Below, in pieces: positions 1 to 7,867 of a DNA stretch of 64,000 bases (its first letter is position 1; each line of letters begins with the position of its first letter). A program made the position numbers and the translations under genes. Under the pieces are notes generated by a model that ran no database searches, was not told the origin of the DNA, and saw only the letters and a program-made list of their open reading frames with translations. Source of the DNA: Opitutaceae bacterium (GTDB lineage: Bacteria > Verrucomicrobiota > Verrucomicrobiia > Opitutales > Opitutaceae); NCBI GenBank assembly GCA_015075305.1, contig JABTUS010000007.1, forward strand, positions 248,001-312,000, read 5' to 3'.

Positions 1-1558
1 CGGTGCCGATGAAGAGTCGTTTGGGAAATTTCTGGCGATCCTCGCGGTAGAGGAAAACGGATCCGCCGCCGTCATTGTAGCCGGCGACGTCGAAGACATC
101 CGCGAAACCCGATTGGTTGGCCTGGTCCATGTAGTTGATGCCGCAGGTCACCGGCCGCGTGGAGTCGATCTCGTGCACGGCGTCGCGAAGCCGGCGCGCG
201 TCGGCGACGCCCTCCGGTTTGCCGAGTTCGCGCACTTCGTTGCCCACGCTCCACATGAAGACGCACGGGTGGTTGCGATCGCGGAGAATGGCGTCCTGGA
301 CGTCGCGCACGGCCCATTCGGCGAACAGCTGGTTGTAGCCGCCGGCGGCCATGTCCTTCTTGGCGATGCGCCATTCGTCGAGGGTTTCACCCATGACCAG
401 GATGCCCATTTCATCGCAGAGGTCGTAGAACTCGCTCGCCATCGGGGCGTGGCCGGTGCGGATCGCGTTGCAGCCGGCCTCCTGCAGGAGGCGCAGTCTC
501 CGCCGCAGGACGTCCTCGGGGACGGCCGCGCCGACGGGCCCGGCGTCGTGATGCAGGCACACGCCCTTCAGCTTGGTGTTGCGACCGTTCAGGAAGAATC
601 CCTGCCCGGTGGTGAATTCGAGGCGGCGGATTCCGAAACGGGTTTCAACCCGGTCGACGAGTTTTCCACCGGCGCGCACGGTGGTTTCGAGCAGGTAGAG
701 TGCCGGTGATTCGGGTGACCAGAGTTCGGGGGCGTGGAGTTTGATCGTCTGGTTGAAGGCCAGCGAACCCTCTGCGCCGATGGTCTGTGAAGTCGGGGTG
801 AATGTGGCGATGCGGCGGCCGTTCCTCAGGACGGCGTGTTCGACAGTCACGCCGATTGGCGCACGGTTCTGATGTTTGACCGAAGTTTGCACGCGGATTT
901 CCGCGAGTTCGGAGGTCGCCTCGGGTGTTGTGACAAAGATGCCGTTGGGTTCCACGTGGGTGGCATTTGTGGCCGTGAGCCAGACGTGCCGGTAGATGCC
1001 GCAGCCGGTGTACCAGCGGGAACTGGGCTGGACGGAATTGTCGACCCGCACGGCGAGCACATTGGGATTGCCGTCGCTGCGGAGAAACGGGGTGAGATCG
1101 TGGCTGAAACTGACGTAGCCGTAGGGGCGGCGGCCGAGGGGGTGTCCGTTGATCCAGACGTCGGCATTCATGTAGACGCCGTCGAAGGTGATGCGCACGT
1201 GTTTCCCGGCGAATGCGGGGGACAGGTTGAAGGACTTTCGATACCAGCCGACACCGCCCGGGTAGTAGCCCATGCGACCGATGCCGGGATGTGTTTTTGC
1301 GATGGGGCCGCGAATGGCCCAGTCGTGCGGGAGAAGCACCGGCTCCCAAGAGGCATCGGCAAAGGCCGGCGCTTCGGCGCCTGCGGGGTCGGAGAGGATG
1401 AATCTCCAGCCGTCGTCCCAGTTCAGGTGAATCCGGGGTGCAGTTGCCGATTCTGCGCGAACCGAGGCAGGAAGAGCGAACAGACAGATGGCCGCGAGGG
1501 CGAGACAGGCCCGTCTGTGGCAGGAGCGGGGGAGGAAGGGGAGAGCAAGTGATGTCAT
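1..1558 (-). CDS. Glycoside hydrolase family 2 protein (beta-galactosidase-like), C-terminus outside the window
   Basis: This is an exported GH2 enzyme expected to cleave beta-galactoside or related linkages from plant or algal oligosaccharides in the periplasm or outside the cell. The visible 519 residues hold a signal peptide (about 1-36, ending ASVRAES), a sugar-binding jelly roll beginning IHLNWDDGWRF, the central beta-sandwich and most of the TIM barrel. The acid/base motif is MWSVGNEVRE with Glu441. The reading stops after RLFIGT, where GH2 enzymes usually place the nucleophile Glu, so that residue should lie just past the window edge. ATG at 1558 is chosen because the signal peptide follows it directly. 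Long plus-strand ORFs opposite it are shadows. Substrate specificity cannot be read; GH2 also contains glucuronidases and mannosidases. Confidence 0.9.
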   Translation of the reverse strand, partial: MTSLALPFLPRSCHRRACLALAAICLFALPASVRAESATAPRIHLNWDDGWRFILSDPAGAEAPAFADASWEPVLLPHDWAIRGPIAKTHPGIGRMGYYPGGVGWYRKSFNLSPAFAGKHVRITFDGVYMNADVWINGHPLGRRPYGYVSFSHDLTPFLRSDGNPNVLAVRVDNSVQPSSRWYTGCGIYRHVWLTATNATHVEPNGIFVTTPEATSELAEIRVQTSVKHQNRAPIGVTVEHAVLRNGRRIATFTPTSQTIGAEGSLAFNQTIKLHAPELWSPESPALYLLETTVRAGGKLVDRVETRFGIRRLEFTTGQGFFLNGRNTKLKGVCLHHDAGPVGAAVPEDVLRRRLRLLQEAGCNAIRTGHAPMASEFYDLCDEMGILVMGETLDEWRIAKKDMAAGGYNQLFAEWAVRDVQDAILRDRNHPCVFMWSVGNEVRELGKPEGVADARRLRDAVHEIDSTRPVTCGINYMDQANQSGFADVFDVAGYNDGGGSVFLYREDRQKFPKRLFIGT

Positions 1559-1708
1559 GTGGTGCAACGGCCTGGTTCGCGAAGTGGTCCTGGGGCGGCA
1601 GGGTGCGTGCGCGCCATGGGCGGTGGCATTCTAGCACGGCAGGGTGCGTGCTTCACATCCCCCAGAATGCGTGGGTTGATGACCGGCAGCGCGGCGGGAT
1701 TGCGGCGC

Positions 1709-2548
1709 CTACATCAGCCAGTCGGCGGTGAAACCGGAAAGTTTCAGACCCTTTTGGATGTAGGGACTGCGCTTCATCACCTCCCAGACGAATCCTGTGC
1801 GGTGATTTTCAGTCATGAGCAGGATGGGCCCCTGATCGATGCCGAGCTGCCTGTCATCAAACCAGCCGTGCTCGGGGTGGATGATCCCGTGAGCCGCCGG
1901 TCCCCATTCCTCCCTGTAGGTGGGATTGAAGGCATCGAGAAATCCATGATGGTTGAAAAGAAGGTCACCGAAGTGTTCGTGCATTGCCATCAGGGCCGGA
2001 ATGGTGATTTCCGGGGCGAATGGAACTGAACCTCCGGCGGTGGTCGGTGTGATCGTGCCATCGTCGTTGATGGAGCGCCGGCTCGCCCCTCGCGCCGAAT
2101 ACGTCTTGAAGCGCACGGATTTGTCCTCGATCTGAACTGTAACCGAGGCCGGCCCCATGCACGCGGAGAGCCCCCAGATGTTCTCTCCATAGCCTTTGAA
2201 TCCGCCGGGGTTTGCAATGCAGTAGGCGCGGTTGGCCAGGGTGGCCCGCCGCGCATTCACAAAATAGTCGATGCCCTTGTCGTGCATGTAGGGATCAGCG
2301 AGGCCGCGCGGGTCAATCCATACGTGGCTGTACTGGTAGCCAAAAAGCGGATTGAACTGCACGTACTCCTGTCCATGAAACTCGCCCCGCTGGTAGAATG
2401 AACCTCGTGCCGCAAACACGAGGGAGGTTGGATTGAAGCATGACAGGATTGGGCTGGCTGGAAACAGCGCGGCGGTTGGGATCGGAGTCGCAGCGCCGCT
2501 GCTGCGGGAGATGGCGAGACAGCACCGACGGCCTGCAAACGTTGTCAA
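1709..2548 (-). pseudogene. N-terminally truncated glycoamylase-family (PF10091) protein
   Basis: From about residue 50 onward the frame matches the C-terminal half of the glycoamylase-like family (PF10091): FNPLFGYQYSHVWIDPRG, RRATLANRAYCIANP, ENIWGLSACMGP, PEITIPALMAMHEHFG, LDAFNPTYREEWGP, GIDQGPILLM and a final GLKLSGF. Full-length members run about 430-480 residues and begin with a helical segment (typically an MGW..gF....YsEamlLYiLAlGSP region) that is absent here. The first 50 codons, rich in Ala, Pro and Ser, resemble nothing in the family, and no other frame upstream carries the missing half. The gene therefore looks like a 5'-deleted remnant; a fused new 5' end that is still translated cannot be excluded. 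Family members act on beta-glucan-type or cell-surface glucans, so loss would remove a hydrolase next to the TonB receptor. Confidence 0.7.
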
Positions 2549-3180
2549 TTCTGGCGCTGAACCTGTGGGAACGCGTCATTTCTGCGCAGGGCGCGTGCGT
2601 GGCGCGAGTTTGGTGGCAGTGTTACTGGCATAAAATGAGCGGCTTGCACGCTGCTGAGAACAACATGCCAGCTTCTCCTGCTGTCCGGAATTCCCCGGCA
2701 CCCTGCGGGACCTTTGTCTGTGGCAGCCGTTTGTTGATGTTGGTGTGATGTCAGTTTCCACAATTCGTTCGCGCGGTGATCTGTCGTCGGGGTCGCGTAC
2801 TAAACCAATGGATAGCAATAATTTGGATGTGCATCTTAGCGGATGATTCGGTGCGGGCTTCATCTTGAGATTCGTTGGAGTGGACGATTTGAACTTGCAA
2901 TGATAACGTTTGCATGATTTGTCTGCCTCATCGTACCCCATCCCGCTCGAACGATGCTACCCCCTGGCCTCATCGAATATTTTTATGCGAAATGCGCGTG
3001 CGGCATCGGATCCGGTTGCTGGGCGGCACAGCCTTTCGCCCTGGCGGCTGGCGCGCATGTCGTCCTGCCGATTGTCGCCCTGGTCTCAGTTGCGCCGAGC
3101 AACCCTGTCGAAGGCATCGCCGCGCCGGACAGCGCAGTCCGATCCCAGTTTTCACCGTCAACCCCAACCCAATCCACATC
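2549..3180. other. Intergenic region, about 630 bp, upstream of the TonB-dependent receptor
   Basis: No gene is supported here. The stretch from about 2740 to 2990 is less GC-rich than its surroundings and contains the LacI-type operator at 2901-2914. An open frame runs through it into the receptor gene, but its Arg- and Pro-rich translation has no signal peptide and looks like untranslated leader. Confidence 0.5.
2901..2914. promoter_or_regulatory. LacI-family operator
   Basis: The 14-mer TGATAACGTTTGCA fits the LacI/GalR-family consensus TG-nn-AACGTT-nn-CA exactly, including the central CG. It lies about 270 bp upstream of the receptor start, in a locally AT-richer stretch. No LacI-family gene is in the window, so the regulator must be encoded elsewhere. 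Sugar-responsive repression of the receptor is the likely role. Confidence 0.6.
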
Positions 3181-6006
3181 ATGAATGTCAGGCAACTTTG
3201 CCTCATCCCGTTCACGCTGGCCGGCGCGATCATTGCGTCGGCACAGACGTCTCCCGACTCCTCGACGGCGTCCACCACCGACAGCCAGAGCCAGGAATTG
3301 CCTGCGTTCGAGGTGCGCGTCGATGAGGACCGCGGCTACCTCGCGGTCAATTCGCTCGCCGGCGGGCGCACCAACACGCCGCTGAGACTCATACCCTCCG
3401 CCATCTCCGCCATCACGGCCGAGTTTCTCGAGGACCTTGCGATCACCAACATCCGCGATTCCTATTTCTGGACCGTCAACGCCTCGCCCGGCAATCTCCG
3501 CCAGCAGGAAACGATATTTGGCGACTACGAATACAACATTCGTGGCGTTGGTTCAGGCAGCACGGTTCCCACGCGCAATTACTTCCACTTCTACGCGACG
3601 AGCGACACGTACAACACCGAGCGCTTCGAATTCGCCCGCGGCCCGAACTCCATCGTTTATGGCGACGCCCAGCTCGGCGGCCAGCCGACCACGTGGACCA
3701 AGGTGCCGCGCGTCGACCGCGACTTCCGCTCCATTCGCGCACAAGTGGACAGCTACGGCGGAATTCGCACCACTCTTGACGTGAACCAGCGTCTCGGCGA
3801 CAGGGCGGCCATCCGGGTCAACGGCCTCTATCAGCTCGGCAAGGACTGGCGCGACGGCATCGACCTTGACCGCCAGGCAGTTCACATCGCCGCCCGGTAC
3901 CGCCTGACTGAGAAGACCGAAATCCGGGCCGAGACGGAGTGGAGCAAGGAGGAGCGACTCACCTATGCCATCAATCACAGCGACCAAAGCTCCTACTGGA
4001 CCGGACGCACCGCCGATGTTGTCGGTGCCAATGCCATTCCCGCTGCTGAACGCGCTGCCGCTGGCGTTGCCCTGCAGAGTTCCCAGCCGTATTTCCTCGT
4101 CATCCCCGCGGTGCCGAAGGCGGGATATCAGAACTGGCAGAACACATTTCAGACGGTCGGCACCGGGGGCTCGCTGCTCGACACCCCGCGCGCGGACATT
4201 CCCAACTCCCCGGTTCTGCCCAGCCGCGAGTTCACCCTCCAGCCACCGGACGGCACGGCCTCCGAGAACTTCAACACCGTGACTGTCTGGCTCGACCACC
4301 GTTTCAGCAGAAACCTCGAGGCGCAGTTGTCCTATTACTACTTCGACGATCGCCGTGTCGCCAACACAACCGAGCTGTTCAATGCCCGTCGCGTGGACGT
4401 CAACCGGCTTCTTCCCGACGGAACTTCGAATCCGAAGTTCCTCGTTCCGTTCTCCGACGCCGCAGTCGGGCGCCAGCCGCAGTCGCGCACGGTGAATGAG
4501 ATTCGCGGTCTCGCCTCCTGGAATTTCGCCAGCGACTGGAAGGGGCTCGACCTGAAGCAGCGCTTCACCGTCGCCGGCGGACGCCGCTGGTTCAACTTCG
4601 ACCTGAACTCCTTCTTTCAGCGGCGCGTCAATGGTCCAAACCCGGACCTCCGCCTCGAGGAGAACATCGTGCGGTACCGGCTCTATTGGGACGAGCCGCG
4701 CAAATATCCCATAATGGGTCTTCCCGGCATTCCCGGAGCGGACATCCAGTATCGGCAGGTTTTTTTCCAGACTCACACGGATGACGTGCTCGACTACGCG
4801 CAGCTCGTTTCAAACACCACGCTCTGGGATGACCGGATTTCGCTCCTCGGCGGCGTGCGTTACGACACCTTTGACCGCAGCCAGCAAGCTTCCGATCAGC
4901 GGCCCACTGGCGCCGTGTTGCTTCCGCCCGTCTCGCAGACCGGCAATTCGACGACCTTCTCGGGAGGGGCGGTGGCCTATCCGTTTCCCCGCGCCAAGTG
5001 GATCGGGGTATTCTGGAACTACTCCGAGAACTTCACGCCTGCCACGCCCGGCCTGCCGCGCTTCGACCTGTCACCTTTCGGTCCCACGAGCGGCTCCGGA
5101 AAGGATTACGGCATCCGGCTGAATCTCCTTGGCGGCAAAGTTTACGCCTCTTTCAGCCGCTACGACTCCAAGCAGACCGACCGCATCACCGGCACCAACG
5201 CCGGCGCCTTGCGCGGCATCTGGCGCGCCATCGGCTACACAGTCACGCTCGACGAGCGGAAGTTCAACATTGACTTCCGTGACACCGAATCCCTGACCGC
5301 GGACGGTTACGAATTTGAGATCACGGCCAATCCGACGGACAATCTGAGGTTGACCGCCGGTCTGAGCCTGCCCGACACCGCCATCGTGGACCGCCTGGCT
5401 GACACCAAGAAATACAATGAGCTGAACCGCCCCGAGTGGGAGGCTGCCCGCAGCACCGGTAGAGGAGTGAACGGTTACGTCATGACTGCGGCCGAACGCA
5501 ACTCTCTCCAGAGCAACCTCGATGCGCTCGACCAGACGCTGCTTACAACTGTCGCTGGTGCGCGCCTCAACGGCACGCTCAAATACACGGCGAACTTCTA
5601 TGCGACCTACCGGTTCACCGAGGGAGGACTGAAGAACCTTTCCGTCGGCGCCGGCGCCTACCTGCGCGGCAAGCAGAAAATTGGAAACACGAGTCCGCAG
5701 ATCCTGTTCAAGACCGACAACCCCACACCCCAGCAGAGGGCCGATTCCGCATTCGCCTACAGGTATGCGCCATCCTACTACAATGTCACTGCACACGTGA
5801 GCTGGGAGCACAGGCTTTTCGGCAGGTACCATGCGAAATACCAGATCAACGTGGACAACTTGCTCGACGATGACGACCCCCGGTTCTACTCGATCATTAC
5901 TCCTCGCGTTGGCGGCATCGCGACCAACCCGCTTGTCGAAATACCGGGGTTCTTCAACTACCCCGAGCCAAGGAAGGTCACGTTCTCAGCGACCGTGATG
6001 TTCTGA
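3181..6006 (+). CDS. TonB-dependent outer-membrane receptor (plug plus beta-barrel)
   Basis: Outer-membrane active transporter of 941 residues, of the type Opitutaceae use for oligosaccharides or siderophores. The ATG at 3181 opens a clear signal peptide (MNVRQLCLIPFTLAGAIIASAQT); the longer open frame from 2914 adds only non-signal sequence. A TonB-box-like PAFEVRVDED is followed by the plug domain (IPSAISAITAEFLED, FNIRG-type YNIRGVGSG, FEFARGPNSIVYG) to about residue 200, then a long barrel. The C-terminus TFSATVMF ends in Phe, as outer-membrane barrels do. No SusD-like partner is present, as expected outside Bacteroidota. The upstream LacI operator and nearby GH2 gene suggest a carbohydrate ligand, which is inference. 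Confidence 0.9.
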   Translation: MNVRQLCLIPFTLAGAIIASAQTSPDSSTASTTDSQSQELPAFEVRVDEDRGYLAVNSLAGGRTNTPLRLIPSAISAITAEFLEDLAITNIRDSYFWTVNASPGNLRQQETIFGDYEYNIRGVGSGSTVPTRNYFHFYATSDTYNTERFEFARGPNSIVYGDAQLGGQPTTWTKVPRVDRDFRSIRAQVDSYGGIRTTLDVNQRLGDRAAIRVNGLYQLGKDWRDGIDLDRQAVHIAARYRLTEKTEIRAETEWSKEERLTYAINHSDQSSYWTGRTADVVGANAIPAAERAAAGVALQSSQPYFLVIPAVPKAGYQNWQNTFQTVGTGGSLLDTPRADIPNSPVLPSREFTLQPPDGTASENFNTVTVWLDHRFSRNLEAQLSYYYFDDRRVANTTELFNARRVDVNRLLPDGTSNPKFLVPFSDAAVGRQPQSRTVNEIRGLASWNFASDWKGLDLKQRFTVAGGRRWFNFDLNSFFQRRVNGPNPDLRLEENIVRYRLYWDEPRKYPIMGLPGIPGADIQYRQVFFQTHTDDVLDYAQLVSNTTLWDDRISLLGGVRYDTFDRSQQASDQRPTGAVLLPPVSQTGNSTTFSGGAVAYPFPRAKWIGVFWNYSENFTPATPGLPRFDLSPFGPTSGSGKDYGIRLNLLGGKVYASFSRYDSKQTDRITGTNAGALRGIWRAIGYTVTLDERKFNIDFRDTESLTADGYEFEITANPTDNLRLTAGLSLPDTAIVDRLADTKKYNELNRPEWEAARSTGRGVNGYVMTAAERNSLQSNLDALDQTLLTTVAGARLNGTLKYTANFYATYRFTEGGLKNLSVGAGAYLRGKQKIGNTSPQILFKTDNPTPQQRADSAFAYRYAPSYYNVTAHVSWEHRLFGRYHAKYQINVDNLLDDDDPRFYSIITPRVGGIATNPLVEIPGFFNYPEPRKVTFSATVMF

Positions 6007-6047
6007 GACTCGTTTTGAGAAGCCGGCACCCGGTGGATCTTCCATCG

Positions 6048-6066
6048 GGCGCCTGGCGCCATTTTT
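6048..6066 (+). terminator. Rho-independent terminator of the TonB receptor gene
   Basis: A GC-rich hairpin, GGCGC-CTG-GCGCC, is followed directly by ATTTTT. It starts 42 bp after the receptor stop codon and before the response-regulator gene, so the two genes are probably separate transcripts. Confidence 0.6.
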
Positions 6067-6212
6067 CTCATTCAAGAGCCGGGGCCTCCGGCGGAAGGAA
6101 GCAGGGCTTGGTGGTCATGACGCGATCGCGGCGTCTTTGGTTTTTCGCGCGACTCCAGGGTGCGTTGTCCGCTTGAGCCTTGCGTGCGTGCCAACTCTCG
6201 AAGTTCAATGGC

Positions 6213-6884
6213 ATGCCCATGGCCGCCGCCAGGAAGAAGACCGTCTGGCTGATTGAGGACAACACGACGTTGAGCCGGGTGATTGCGCGCATGGTTGGCG
6301 CGATCAGCGGCATGGCCTGCACGGCGAGGTACATCCGGTGCGAGGATGCGCTCGTTCAGCTTGGGCAGCCGGCGAATGTCCCGCCCGATGTCATCCTGCT
6401 CGATGTCGGATTGCCGGGAATGAGCGGCCTGGATGGGATTGCGCGGATCCGCGAACTGTCGCCGAAGTCCCAGGTGGTGATTCTCACGGTCTTCGACGAC
6501 GACGAGAAGATCTACCGGGCCATCTGCGCGGGGGCGTCCGGCTATCTTCTGAAGGGTGCGGGGATGGACGAACTGGCCGCTGCGCTGGAGCAGGCGATGC
6601 AAGGGGGCGCGCCTATGACGCCGCGGGTGGCGCGGCGGGTGCTTGAGATGTTTTCGCGCCTTGCGCCGAAGGAGAACCGGGGGACGACGCTGTCACCCCG
6701 CGAGCGACAGGTTGTCGAAGGCATGGCCGCCGGGCTCACCAACAAGGAGATTGCCGCGAAGCTCGGATTGAGCGCGCACACGACCGACGGGTACACCCGG
6801 CAGATCTATGAAAAGCTCCACGTCAAGAGCCGGAGCGGCGCGGTCGCCAAGGCGATGCATGATCGCCTGTTTGACGCAGGATGA
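6213..6884 (+). CDS. NarL/FixJ-type response regulator (REC plus LuxR HTH), orphan
   Basis: DNA-binding response regulator of 223 residues. The receiver domain (about 9-125) has the acidic pair in LIEDN, phospho-acceptor Asp64 in VILLDVGLPGMSG and the conserved Lys in GYLLKGAG. The LuxR helix-turn-helix starts at LSPRERQVVEGMAAG and continues NKEIAAKLGLS. ATG at 6213 was preferred to an upstream TTG at 6180 and to ATG at 6219 because the domain begins right after it; no strong Shine-Dalgarno separates them. No histidine kinase adjoins it, so its partner is unknown. One residue in the recognition region is unusual: HTTDGYTRQIYEK, where family members commonly have TVk.H...iy.K. Confidence 0.9.
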   Translation: MPMAAARKKTVWLIEDNTTLSRVIARMVGAISGMACTARYIRCEDALVQLGQPANVPPDVILLDVGLPGMSGLDGIARIRELSPKSQVVILTVFDDDEKIYRAICAGASGYLLKGAGMDELAAALEQAMQGGAPMTPRVARRVLEMFSRLAPKENRGTTLSPRERQVVEGMAAGLTNKEIAAKLGLSAHTTDGYTRQIYEKLHVKSRSGAVAKAMHDRLFDAG

Positions 6885-7216
6885 GAGATTCGCGCCCGGC
6901 GCCCGTGCATGCTCGGTGGAGACGCGGATGGGGAAGGCGGAGAGGCTCTGATGCGGAGGGACGCAGTCCCATGCACCTGGACGGGCGCGCTGTGCGGAGC
7001 AGCGCCGGAATAGTTCCACGCGGAGTGATGCGGTCTCTTCCCCCTGGAGGGGCACGCTTCGTCGTGCCCTGGGAGTCCCGTGGAAAGATTCACACCATCT
7101 CCCGCCGCCAGAGTCGATCCAGCATGTGCCACATCCGGAATGCGAAAAGTGAGGTTTGACCCCTTTGGATTGGGGATGGGGAAATCGGGGGTTTGATTCG
7201 GACATGGGTTGACGAA
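6885..7216. other. Intergenic region between convergent genes, holding a repeat fragment
   Basis: About 330 bp separate the response regulator from the DNA glycosylase gene. The only structured element is a half copy of the dispersed hairpin repeat at 7044-7075, preceded by the ACGCGGAG flank found beside other copies. No supported gene is seen. Confidence 0.5.
7044..7075. repeat. Half copy of the dispersed hairpin repeat (right arm)
   Basis: CTGGAGGGGCACGCTTCG followed by TCGTGCCCTGGGAG matches the right arm of the full repeats at 16120-16198 and 33127-33230 with a few changes. No left arm is present. It lies between two convergent genes. Confidence 0.7.
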
Positions 7217-7825
7217 TCATGCGGCGCTTGTCGGGGAGGAGCGAGTCGCCGGCCTCCCGCCTGTTGTAGCGGTGGGCATTTCAAGTTCCAAGTTCATGGC
7301 CCTGGTGCCAAACGCGACATTGACGGCGTGGTGCATTTCCTGGAGTTCCTTCACCCGGACATCCGCCGGGCCCCGGATTGGAAAGTGCATGAGGTACACC
7401 CGGGAGTCCCCGATCCCCGCCTGCCAGCCCCAGTCGCTCTCAGGACCGCCCCCAAACGTGGTGAACGTGATCTTCCCGATGAAACAAACCACCTTTGGCC
7501 GGTAGCGCCGGACGATTCCCAGCGCCCGCTCGATTCCCTCCCGCGCCTCACCCTTTTCCAGCATGGTCACATCGATGGTGGGCCGGTCGACCAGGTTCAC
7601 CAGATTCAATCCGTAGACCTGCCGGAACTTTTCGTCGTAAATCCGCCTGAGCTTCCCGTCGTTCCGCAGATCCGCCTCCGCTTCCTGGATCAGGCCCGCC
7701 CGGTTCAGCAGATACCAGAACATCTTGTTGTTCGAAAAGGGCACGCCACGCCGATCGGAGCCGGGATGCGGGTTGATTCCGACAAAGAGAATCCTGGCAT
7801 GTTTCGATATCTTGTAGTCGATCAT
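7217..7825 (-). CDS. Mug/TDG-type uracil/thymine mismatch DNA glycosylase
   Basis: Base-excision repair enzyme of 202 residues, related to E. coli Mug, which removes uracil or ethenocytosine from mismatches. Motif A is ILFVGINPHPGS, close to the family's GINPG; then come GVPFSNNKMFWYLL (family: FPFahP.NrFW..L), NLVDRPTIDVTML (Mug: KLVDRPTVQA) and PKVVCFIGKI. The second active-site loop is MHFPIRGPA where Mug has PNPSGLS, a marked divergence that could shift base specificity. ATG at 7825 starts right at the domain. It is the last gene of a minus-strand block and is separated from the cytochrome/molybdopterin gene by 42 bp. Confidence 0.85.
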   Translation of the reverse strand: MIDYKISKHARILFVGINPHPGSDRRGVPFSNNKMFWYLLNRAGLIQEAEADLRNDGKLRRIYDEKFRQVYGLNLVNLVDRPTIDVTMLEKGEAREGIERALGIVRRYRPKVVCFIGKITFTTFGGGPESDWGWQAGIGDSRVYLMHFPIRGPADVRVKELQEMHHAVNVAFGTRAMNLELEMPTATTGGRPATRSSPTSAA

Positions 7826-7867
7826 GATGTCGATCCGGCCGCCTGCCGCTGTTCACCGCCGCGGTGC

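Noticed and set aside
113-1552. Two plus-strand ORFs (113-709 and 836-1552) at the window start
   Set aside because: Both are antisense to the GH2 gene, whose continuous 519-codon frame has a signal peptide and the GNE motif.
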